Assembly (NCBI RefSeq): GCF_041435095.1
Contig: NZ_CP108025.1
Coordinates: 7,564,001-7,628,000, forward strand
Direction: 5' to 3'
DNA from: Kitasatospora sp. NBC_00315
Lineage (GTDB): Bacteria > Actinomycetota > Actinomycetes > Streptomycetales > Streptomycetaceae
Length of the DNA stretch: 64,000 nucleotides
In this document: one piece after another, positions 30,951-42,900 of the stretch
Numbering within the stretch: the first letter of the stretch is position 1
Layout: every line of letters starts with the position of its first letter
Made by a program: the position numbers and the translations under genes
Notes under the pieces: model-generated
Told to the model about the DNA's origin: nothing
What the model saw: only the letters and a program-made list of their open reading frames with translations
Databases searched by the model: none

Positions 30951-33900
30951 GCTCCGCACCTCGACATTCCGAGCCCCGCCGCCCACGGGGGTGGGGAGGG
31001 CTCACCGACCTTCACGAAGCCCAGCACATCCTCGGGAGAGGGCGGTTACCACGGTCCGACCGGCGACTCAGGTGGCGGCGGTACCACCACGCGGTCGGGT
31101 GACGCCGGGGGCGGTTCCGGCATCGGCGCGGCCTCCGGATCCGACGGCGGTGCCGGCGTGGGCTCCAGCCTGAACTCGAACGGCGGCTCGAACGGCGGGA
31201 CGGAGACGGTCGGCGGTTCGGGGTCGGGCGCGGGCGCGGGCTCGGGTTCGGGTTCGGGTGAGTCGCGGGTGAACGGGCTGACCCCGTTCGGCTCGGCACG
31301 GGCGAGCGAGGCTCCGCAGTCGGTCGGGTCGACGGGCGGCGGCAGCCACCCCGACCCGGCCACCCACGAGGCGGGGAGCGCCGGTTCGGGCGGTTCCGCG
31401 CGCTCGTTCGACGCCCCGGCCCCTCGCTCGGGTGGCGACGAACCGACGGCCGTACACGAGTCGTCGGCTCGTCCGGAGTCGTCGGTGTCGGGTCACGAGC
31501 AGTCGGGTCACGAGCAGTCGGTTCGAACCGACGCGGCGTCGGCTCCGGCAGCGCATGAGACCGTCGCGCGTCAGGAGCAGGCTGTCCATGAGCCGTCGGC
31601 TCAGCAGCGTGGTCCCGAGCCGACGTCGGCTCGTCCGGAGTCGTCGGTGTCGGGTCACGAGCAGTCGGTCCGATCCGACGCGGCGTCGGCTCCGGCAGCG
31701 CATGAGACCGTCGCGCGTCAGGAGCAGGCTGTCCATGAGCCGTCGGCTCAGCAGCGTGGCCCCGAGCCGACGTCGGCTCGTCCGGAGTCGTCGGTGTCGG
31801 GTCACGACCAGTCGGTTCGAACCGACGCGGCGTCGGTTCCGGCAGCGCATGAGACTGTCGCGCGTCAGGAGCAGGCTGTCCATGAGCCGTCGGCTCAGCA
31901 GCGTGGTCCCGAGCCGACGTCTGCTCGTCCGGAGTCGTCGGTGTCGGGTCACGAGCAGTCGGGTCACGAGCAGTCGGTCCGATCCGACGCGGCGCCGGCA
32001 CCGGCAGCGCATGAGACTGTCGCGCGTCAGGAGCAGGCTGTCCATGAGCCGTCGGCTCAGCAGCGTGGCCCCGAGCCGACGTCGGCTCGTCCGGACTCTG
32101 TTCCGGCACTTCACGAGACCGTGCCGCGTCAGGAGCAGCCGCAGCACGAGCCGGTGGCGCAGCGTGGTGATCACGAGGTTGTCGAGCAGCCCGGGCCCCG
32201 GCACGACCAGCCCGCACACGAATCCGTGCCGCGTCAGGAGCCTGGTTCGCACGAGCCGGTGGCGCAGCGTGGGCAGGAGTCGACGCCACGTCAGGAGCAG
32301 CCCGCGCACGACCCCCCGGCTCAGCGGCGTGGCCCCGAGCCGACGGCGTCGCACGAGACTGCGCCGCGACAGGAGCAGCCTGCCGAGACCGGCGGGTCGC
32401 GGACGGGTGCGCCCGTGCACGAGGAGCCGGTGGCAACCCACTCGGCCGGTGGGCACGGTGGTTCGCCGGCTCGGGGGAACGCTTCGGAGTCGTCCGACGG
32501 TGCGCCGCAGCGGAGCGGTACAGGAGCGGTGCCCAACCTGTCCGGGGCGTTCGGCGGTGCCGCGCACCTGGCCGGGGCCGAGGGCAACACGCACCTCGAC
32601 GGCGGTACCCGGATCGCGGGCGGCCAGGCGCCGTCCCGGCCGGCGCCCGAGACGGTGCCGAATCAAGTCGGGCCCGACGCCGCGACGTCCACCGTGCAGC
32701 AGCCGGCCGGGGCGCCGCCGATGGCCGGTGGCTTCGTGCCCGGTCCGGTGGCGGGCGGCGGCGGGGCGAGCCACGCTTCGGGCGGCGGCACTCGCACGCC
32801 GTCGACCTCCGGTGAGCCCAGGCCGACGAGCCAGCGCCCGGCGGAGCCGACCCCGCAGCTCGGCGGGGGAACCCTCCGCCCGGGTGCCGGTCGCTCGTCC
32901 GACAGCCACCTGCCCCCGCCCCCGCCCCCGTCGGCGGGCACGTCCCAGCACGGCACGGCCGACCCCGTGAGCACCCGTACCGTCGGCGACCCGCACGCGG
33001 CCCCGCCGTCCACGTCCCGCAGTGGGCGGACCGGTGACGAGCACCTGCCGCCGCCCCCGCCGCCGCAGAACACCCGCGTCAGGCCGCTCGAGGAGCGGCC
33101 CACGGAGGACGAGCTGGCGCAGTTGCACCAGCATCCGGACGGTCCGGCGCTGATCCACCCGCCCGCGACGGACCCGGCGGCGCTGCAACGGTACAAGAAC
33201 ACCAACAAGTTCAACTTCCGGCTGACCGACGAGCTGGGCACGGCCGCGAACGCGCTGCCGCACAGCTCGTGGGGCCGGCACGACTCGGGAAGCCTGCTGC
33301 CGGACGGCAGGCCGGACGTCAAGGTCAGCCCGTACTCGCAGTCCTTCAAGTCGCACCTCGACCCGCTGACCCTCAAGGCCCTGCATCCGATCCCCGCCAA
33401 CGCGGTGACCCCGCACCTGCGGAACGAGCTCGGGCCGGACGCGATGGCCTTCCAGGGCAACCATGTGCTGGAGGCGGCCGGCAGCCTGGACTTCCGTACG
33501 CAGGAGCACTTCCAGCAGCAGGAGATCCGCCGGAACGTCCTGGAGCGCCTGGCCCGGCAGGACTCCCAGCAGTCCTGGCACCCGGTCGGCGAGCAGCGGG
33601 TGACCGAACACCTCGACGGCTCGACGTCGGCGATGGACGGCGTGAACCGCCTGCTGGGCGGCCACGACGGTCGGCCCGGCTTCGGCGGGATCGTCCTGGG
33701 CGAGGCACACAACCAGTCGCCGAGCTGGAGCTTCCTCAACGAGAACATGCACGACCTGAAGGCCGCGGGCGTCGACAAGATCTTCGTCGAGTCGCTCCGC
33801 GACGATGCCTTCCAGCAGCACCTGGACGCCTTCCAGCGGCCCGACGGCACCATGTCGCCGAACCTGGAGAAGATGCTCCGCGCCTACGACCGCAGTCAGA

Positions 33901-36900
33901 ACTCCCCGGCCGGAGCCGGTCTCTACGACACGGTCGTGAAGGCGAAGGCGGAGGGCGTGACTGTCCACGCGGTCGACGGCTACCCGGCGCGGCGGCCGAC
34001 CGAGGGCGGCCGCCAGGCGCTGGAGGAGCGCGCCCGTCTGCTGAACTCGTACATGAACCACGCCATTTCGGAGTCCGGCGGGTCCGGCAAGTATGTGCTG
34101 GTCACCGGAAAGTCGCACGTGCACGAGCACGCCAGCAGCTCTGAGCACCGGATCCCGGGCGTGGCCGAGATGCTGGGCGCCCCCGCCGTGCGGCTCACCG
34201 ACGTCGGCCGGCCGAACTCGTCGGGAGCGCCGCACGACGCGTCTGTGAACACCGACCCCGGAGACGTCCGCCTCGGCTACCTCGCCCCCGAATCGACCGG
34301 CCAGGACCCGGCGAACGCGACCCAGCACCAGGGCGGCGGGATCCCGCCGGCCCCGCCCGCGCCGCCCACCCAGCACGTCGTCGGCGGCAGCCAGGGGAAC
34401 GGGACCCGAAGCCTCGGTGACCGGACCCCGCCGCCTCCGCCGCCTCCGCCGGCACCACCGGCACCACCGGCCCCGCCGACGCAGCACACGCCCCCGTCCA
34501 CGCAGCACACGCCGCCCGGCACCGGCCAGCACACGCCGCCCACGCAACACACGCCGTCCACCCAGCACACGCCGCCCGGCACCACCCAGCACACGCCTTC
34601 GACCGGCGCGCACGACCAGTTCCTCGACCGGCAGAAGCAGGAGCGCGACGCCGAACTGCAGGCGCTGTCCGGCAAGTCGCCCGTGCGCGATGCGGTCGAC
34701 CAGCTCGGGCGCGAGCAAAGGTCGGTGGCGACGCCGCCGGTGAACTCGGACCGGCTCCGCCAGGACCTGCCGACGATGTCCCCACAGGCGCGTGCCCAGG
34801 AACTGGCCAACATGACACCGGAGAACCGGCGTTGGCTGGCGCGGGATCCCCAGACGGTGGATGCGTTGAAGAACGGCCTGCCGCCGAAGGAGTTCGCGAA
34901 GACCGCGGCGGACCTGCTGGTGCACGTGGACCCGCGGGCGGAGCGCGCGGCGACGGCACGGCAGGAGGCGAAGCAGCAGATCGCCCGGATGCTCCAGGAC
35001 CCGGAGACGGCGGCGCGGCTGCTGAAGAACGGCGCGGACGTCGTGGTGGTCCCGAAGGACGTACGGATGCCGGACGTCCCGGAGTTGAACAACCTGCGCG
35101 GGGTGCACAACAACTCGTCGGCGGGCGCCGGTCGCGGGTACGACGACATGCGTGGTTCGGGCGGTCGGCACTCGGCGGTCACCGAGGAGAACCTGCTCGG
35201 CGAGCACACCTCGATCGGACAGGGCGGGCACTACGAGGACGGGTACTCCACCACCACCCACGAGTTCACCCACACCGTGCACAAGTACGGGCTGGAGACG
35301 AACGACCAGAAGCTGATCACCGACACCTTCAACCAGAAGCTGGGCGATCCGAAGGCGGCCTGGCCCGACGGCCCGCGCCACGACGGCAGCGGAAAGCCGG
35401 TGGACAACTACTCCTCGCGGGACGAGCAGGAGTACTTCGCCCAGGTGACCAATGCCTACCTGGGTACCAACCACGGCACCGACCCGTACACCGGCCAGCC
35501 GCGCAACAACGGTGCGGACTGGGTGCGGCAGAACGAACCGGCCATGCTTCCGCTCCTGGAGAAGCTGTACGGCAAGGACCCGAGTCTGGTGCACGAGGGG
35601 CCGGCCAACCCGGTGCACGCCACCACCGCCGACACCCAGATGTACGACGGCTTCCGGGAGTTCATGGACGGCGTCGAGGGCAACGGCAACCATGCGCCGA
35701 GCCACCAGCCGCCGTCCACCCCGCCGCCGCCGACCCCCCAGCAGCCCGGCCGGAACCACGGGCAGCAGGGCGGTTCGTCTCACCTGCCCGCCCCGCCGCC
35801 GAAGCCGCCGGCCCCCAAGGCCGCGGTGGACGACGGGTACTCGCACAAGATCGACGGCGCGAAGACCCTCGATGCGATCAAGGACTTCCTCCCGGACACC
35901 AGGGAGTTCGACAAGGTCAAGGACACTCTCAAGAAGTACGAGCGGTCCCCGCTGGTCGACGGCGACACCGCGGCGATCATGGACTCGTACCGGACGCAGA
36001 AGCAACTGCACGTGGACCTGCTGCGTCGCAACGTCCCCGAGTCGCTCGACGTCGTGAACCACCGGCTCGACGAGATCGCCAGGGAGACGCCGAACCGGCA
36101 GGCCGAACTGGCCGCCGAGAAGCACAATCTGGAGACCGCGAAGGCGGCCCTGGACGGCCAGCGGGACCGGATGGCCGTCTACGACCACGAGCTCGCCCGG
36201 CTCAAGGGCGAACCCAAGCCCGGCACGCCGCAGTTCAAGGCTCTGGAGGACGCCCGTCGGCAGGCGGAGCCCAGCGTCACCACGGACGCGATCGCGCGGA
36301 TCGAGGAGCAGCGCACGGCCACCGCCGACCTGCGGCAGCGCGCCGACCAGCGCTTCGACGACGCCGAGGTCAAGTACCAGGACGAGAAGAACAAGCGGAT
36401 CGCCTCCGGCGCCCCGAAGGAGAGCTCCGCGGAGGCGGCGGCCAAGACCTCCCGGAACGTCTACGAGAGCCGCGTCAAGGACCTCGAGCGTCGCGAGCAG
36501 GAGCTCATGGCGGATCTCACGGCGCGCAAGGACGCCCTGGCGGGCACCTACGCGCCGACTCCGCCCAAGCCGAAGAAGGGCTCCGGCCACGAGGCGACGG
36601 ACGGCGCCTACCGGGCCGCGTTCGGCTACTCGGACCACGGCGTGATGTCGACCGACCCGCACGCCGAGAAGACCGTCCGCCGGGTGGACACGAACGGCAA
36701 GGTCAGCCTCAGCGACGCGGTGGTGAACCGGAACCACGTCGTGGCCGACTACATGGTGCACAAGTACGTGACGGCCGCCGTGTTCAAGGCCCGGTCGTTC
36801 GGCGACGAGCAGCACCGGGCGGAGGCGTCGAACACGTTCGCCGACTTCGCCGACACCCTGGCACCCGACCAGCACCGGGTCTTCGACACGGCCGGGAAGG

Positions 36901-39900
36901 GGACCGCCAGGGCGCTCGGCAGGAACGGTCTGGAGCACGCGGCGCTGACCGTACGCGACCTCGGCTACACCGCCGCCGACGTCGACCTGGGGAAGGCGTA
37001 CGGCAACGAGGAGTTGGCGCCGGCGTTCAGCCCCGCGAAGACGGACGACCCGGCGAGTGCCGGTGCGGCCAAGCAGGAACTGCAGAACCAGTTGGGCAGG
37101 TCCGGGCTGGACGGGCCGGCCAAGGCGGAGTTCGACCGGTACGCGGACACCGTGGCGAAGTTCTCCGACGACCCGTCTCCGCAGCACCTGGCGGAGATGA
37201 AGGCGGCGCTGGGGGACGTGCACACCAAGGTCCGTGAGCAGGCGGTCGAGGACCTCGCCGTGGTGCACGGCGTCACCGGCCCGCGTCACCTCGACGACAC
37301 CGTGGCGGCGGCGCGGCAGGCCGCCGCCGAGCCGCCCGGCGGACCGGGCAGGTCCCCGGCGCACGAGCGGCTCGCCGACCGCCTCGACGACCTGGCGGGC
37401 GCCCACGACCGTCTGGGCAGTGACCGCCAGGATCTGAAGGGCCTGGCGCACGATCTGCGCAACGACCCCAACAGCGTCCAACCCGAGCAACTGAGGGCGC
37501 TCGCCGACACGTTGCCGAAGGAGCGGGAGCAACTGCGCAAGGACGAGGTGCAGCGCCGCCTGGACGAGGCGGGGGAGACCCTCAAGCCCGGCGGCAGCGC
37601 GGCCGCGAAGGCCAACGCCGCCGCCAAGCACCTGACCGGTGCGGAAAAGCACATCGGGACGGTGGGCCGGCAGTACGGCGGTGCCTACCCGCGGGCCGGC
37701 GCCGGGGAGAACCACCCCGCAGGGCTCTTCGACCAGGCCCTGCACGCCAAGGTGGAGGACGTGCCCAAGCTGATCGAGGACATCACCGCCGGCCTCTCCA
37801 ACAGCGCCTCCAACCTGCGGTTCGGCGACGAGCTGACCAACAAGTGGATCCAGAACTTCCTCGATCCGCACGTGATCCGGGACCAGGACGTACTGACCGC
37901 CGTCGCCAAGGGCGACCTGCCGCCCGAGGCGCTGTACTCGCCGCACACCCTCGACCTGCTGCGCGGGCTGCGCACGCTGGAGGACACCGGTCTGGCCCCG
38001 CGCGAGCTGCGCGACCTGATGGCGCCCAAGACCGAGGCCGACATGGTGGAGCTCCACCAGCCCGGCAAGAAGCCCAGCCCCAGCGCCGTCAACATCGCGG
38101 ACGAGCACGGCATGCTGACCCACGCGGGCGGCCGGACGCCGGTCTCCTCCTCCGGCGACCTCACCCACCAGCCCCACCAGTCCGCGAACCCCGCGGTGGG
38201 CATCGAGGGCATGCACCACCCGGTCCGGGACGCCCAGCCGGGCACCGAGGGTCACGAGATCGGGACCACCCCGCCCCCCGTGACGCCCCGGCCGCAGACC
38301 CCGGACACCGACGTCCTGATGGCCTCGCCGGACCACGAGACGCCGATGGCGACCCAGAACACCGACGTCCCGATGGCGTCCCAGCAGACCGTCCGGCCGG
38401 CGAAGCGGCCGCTGGATCCGGACGAAGACACCCTGATGACGGACGCGCCGCCGACCAAACGCCGCCAGGCCGACGTGGTCCTGCCTCCGCCGCCCCCGCC
38501 GGTCAGCCACGGCGCCGGCACCCGGGGCTTCGGCTCGCTGCCGTCACCGCCCCCGCCGGCCACCGCCCACGGCACCGGCGTGCCCGCACACCAGCAGCCC
38601 GGTCCGACGGAGGCCCACGGGCCGGCCCAGGCTGCCGAGGCCGTTCCCCAGGAGCGGGACGTGGACGGCGACACGGTGATGGCGGATAGGTCCGTCGAAA
38701 CCGCCGAGGCCGTTCCGCAGGAGCGGGACGGGGACGGCGACACGGTGATGGCGGACGGGTCCGTCGAAACCGCCGAGGCCGTTCCGCAGGAGCGGGACGC
38801 GGACGGCGACACGGTGATGGCGGACGCCGCCCACCACGGCCGCAAGCGCGGTCGGGAGGAGGACGAGGAGCCCGGCGAGGAGCCGGACGCCAAGCGGCGG
38901 CGGACCCCCGCGTACGAGAACAGCCACGCGGTGATGGCGGACCGGGGCTACCAACAGATCGACCCGCAGCACCCGTTGACCGGCGAACTGGTCGACTACC
39001 TCGGCGGTGCACCCAGGATGCACCCGCCGATGAGCAACTCGCTGCTGCAGAAGGTCAATCCGCACCAGGCACCGACGAAGCCAGCTGCGGACTTCCGGCC
39101 CGGCAACGACCTGAACGCCTGCCTGGAGAACGTCGAGGCCTACCGGGACACCCACTTCGGGCGTCCCCGGGTGTCCGGTCGGACCGAGCACGGAACCGTC
39201 GAACCGATCCCCGGCAACACGCTGTGGAAGCGTCACGACGGTCCCGCCCTGTTCGGCCAGGGGACGGACGCGGTCCAGAAGTTGATGGAACGGGTGCGGG
39301 CCGGCGGGCCCGGCGCCTTCGCCACCGTGCTCGGCATCGGAGCGTCCGGCAGCGGTCACGGCCACGCGGTCGCCCTGGTCCACGACCGGGACGGCACGCT
39401 GCGCTGGGCCGACCTGACCGACCGCAAGGTGACCACCGCCAACGGCGGGGCGATGCCCGACAACTACCGCTCCGACTGGACGGTCTGGGCCTCCGTCGCC
39501 GACCCGCACGAGAACAACATCTCCGGGCCGCACGACCCGCAGTTCATGGAGCGGTTCAGCACCTTCGGCGAGTCGGACCACCCATCCGACCCGATGGACA
39601 TCGACACCTTCGGCACCTCGCACCGCGCCGACCCGGACTCGGACACGGCCTCGGTTCGATCTGACGACGAGTCATCCACCGAGTGGCACGACGCGGTCGA
39701 GCGGATGTCCGATCGATCCGACGACGAGTCATCCACCGAGTGGCACGACGCGGTCGAGCAGATGTCGGTGTCCGATCACTCGGAGTCCGACAGCGACCCG
39801 CGCGGGAACCCGGTTCCCGCGCGACACGAGCCGGAGATCACGGACACCACCGCGACCCAGGCCCGGACCCAGGTGCTTGACGGCGACCAGGGCGGCGCGC

Positions 39901-42900
39901 CGAAGGGCGACTCGCCGCAGCAGAACTCCCCGAAGCCCGCCGATCAGACCTCGGCCCGCGACAGCCGGTCGGAGGACGCACCGGACAACGGCGGGACCGT
40001 CCCGGTGACGCCCCGTCCGGCCGACAGCTCCTCCACCGTCGTTCCACCGGCCGGTACGCACGGGGGCGGGGGATCGGTCCGCCCCCGGTCGGCCTCGGAC
40101 CCGTCCGGGCTCGGTACGCGCACCTCGGCCCCGCGCCGGTCCGACGGCAGCATCAACCCGTCGATGCGCGGCAACTCGTCCCGTGCCGCCGAGTCGCACA
40201 CGAGCACGGTCACGTCCGAGTCGCACACGACCACGGTCGCCCCCGAGTCGCACACGAGCACGGTCACGTCCGAGTCGCACACGACCACGGTCGCCCCCGA
40301 GTCGCACACGACCACGGTCACGTCCGAGTCGCACACCACCACCACGATCACGGAACCAGGTGCCAAGACGGGCCAGGAAGGCGTCAAGGAGGAGGGGCTC
40401 GAAACGCCTCTCACGCAGCACTCCGAGCACGCGCCCGTGACGGAGTTCCCGCCGGTCGGCGCGCGGGTCCCGGTGAAGGGCGACGGTCTCTGCCTGATCC
40501 ACTCGCTCGAACGCAGCTATCCCGGTCTGGCCGAGCGCCACCCGGAGGGTCTGCAGAACGCCGTCGGGCAGCACTTCGGCAACCTGCGTCCGGAGGACTG
40601 GCCGACCGAGGTCTTGTCCAACTACCGGAACTACCTGCTTAGTCGGCCGAACCTGGGTGAGAGCAAGCTCCTGGAGTTCCTTCCGGAGGAGAACCGGCCC
40701 GCGTTCGTCGGGATGCCCGACGACCAGTTGCGGGGGATCATCTCCGACCATCTCGCCGTCAACTCGCCGGATCCCTCGCCCCGTGAGCAGCAGGATCTGC
40801 GTGACACCGTCGGGGACTGGGCGAACCGATGGGGGTCGGACGAGGGGGAGATGCTGCCGGCGGCAGCCGCCCACGCGCTGGACCTGCGCCTGCGGGTCGT
40901 CGACCACGACGGCATCACCCAGGCGGTCTTCGGGCCTCCTGGCGGGACGCCGGTGACGGTGTACCACCGCGGGAACCACTACGACGGCAGCGAGCCGCAA
41001 CCGGGCACCCCGGAGACCGGCCACACCCCGCCCGCCGCCGAGCCGGAGGTGAAGGCTCCGGAGAGCGAGCAGCCGCCGCTCAAGACCCCCGAGAGCGAGT
41101 CGAAGCCGCTGGTCCGGGGCACCGTCGTCAAGCCGAAGCCGATCGCGGGCACCGACCTGGTGGTCGGGCTGACCGGGCACGAGACGGACGTTCGGGAGAA
41201 GGTCATCGACATGCTGGCGCGGGCCGTGCCGGGCGACCGGGCGGCGGTCCGGGCGTTCGCGGACGCGAATTTCGGTCCGGCGACGCTGCGTCCCATGCTC
41301 AGCGCGCTCTCGCGGGGCGAGGCGTGGACGGCCCCGTTCGAGGGCAACGGCTGGAGCGGCAGCGTCAAGCTGCGCGGTCGGGTGGCCGAGTCGACGTACA
41401 TGGGCCAGAAGAAGATCGAGTTCGAGGACGGTGCCGACCGCACCGTGGCGATCGGCACCAACCGGGACTCGGCGTGGCAGTTCAACATCGGGGCCCAGAC
41501 CAGGCAGGCGCGCGGCATCGGTGAGCCGCAGGAACTCGTGGCCTACTACCACGACCGTGGTCAGGCCGAGGTCAACATGGACCTCGGAGGCACGGTGGCG
41601 CGGTCGAAGACCAATCAGGAAGCCGACCTGTTCCGGTCGACGATGCGACTGGAACTCGACTTCAACGACCTGAGCCACCACGGCACTCCGGTGAGCAACG
41701 AGTCCGCCGGGCGCACCGAGACGGTGGACCTCGGCCTGGCGGTCGCGGTCCCGCAGCGCCCGGAGATCACGACCGGCGGCGAGCAGCGGGTTCCTCCGCG
41801 GCGGCTGCAGGACGGCCGTGTGGGCGGCCAGGAGGTCGTGCTCGACCTTTCGCCGCGCGGTGCGTCGCACGACCGTCCGCCGGTGGAGGCGCTGCTCGAA
41901 AAGGCCGAGGCCGCGGCCAAGGAGGAGTTCGGCAACGACTGGCCCGCGATGCGCGACAAGGTCCTCGCCGAGGTCGACTTCGCCCGTCTCCAGCGCGACC
42001 TGAAGAGCATGACGGCGGGCGAGCCGGTCTCCGTCACGCTGACCGACCGGCGTGGCAATTCGCTCGGTACGGTCGAAATCACGGCTCGGGTCGGGGAGTT
42101 GAAGCAGGTCGGCACCACCAAGGAGTCCGAGTTCAACATCGGCACCAGCATGCAGCAGGTGCGCAGCGCGTCCTCGAACAGCGGCCACGCGGGCCAGCTC
42201 GGGTTCTCGTCCGCGGTCAAGCCGTCCGCCGCCCTGGTCACCCCTCCGGGCGTCGCCGGGCGGCTCGGCCGCGACACCGTCTCGATCGTCGGCGAGGCCC
42301 GGACCTCACAGCTGACCAGCAAGTCGAAGGTGCCGGGCGTCGTCTACGACGGCGCTGTCCACTTCGACCTGTCGTTCAACGGCAGGCCCGTGGCGAGCGA
42401 TGCGGGCGCGGCGGACGTCCGGCTGCTGGTCGACCGCGCGGACACGGCGCCCGAGCCGGCGAAGGTCGATCCGGCCGGGACGGAGCCGAAGGGCGGGACC
42501 GCACCCGAGCTCGAGGGGACCGCCCCGAAGGCGGAGGGCTCAACCGAGCCGCAGCTGCGCGAGGTCGTCAGCCCGCCTGCCAGCGTCTGGCACAGCGGCG
42601 ACGACACGGGCGGCCTGGGCGAGACCGTCGTCGTCCGCGACCTGGAGAGCACGAAGGCGCTGCGCGCGGCAGTGGACACCGCTGGGCGGGCGAAGTTCGG
42701 CGATGACTGGGACGCCGTCCGCGACCAGGTCATGCGCGGGTTCAGCCAGCCGAACCTGTCCGCCCGGCTGACCGGGATGACCCGCGGTGAGCCCCTGGAG
42801 ATCAAGATCCCGGGCAAGGAGTCGCTGGTCGTCACCGCCGTCGCCAGGGTCGAGACGATGACCTACCGCCGGGAGGACGAGAAGGCCGAACTCAACACGG

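Noticed and set aside
31068..38510. A 2480-codon antisense open frame opposite the giant gene
   Set aside because: It is the mirror of a high-GC coding frame. Its product is Arg/Val/Leu/His-rich low complexity with no domain, and the sense strand has recognisable domains throughout.
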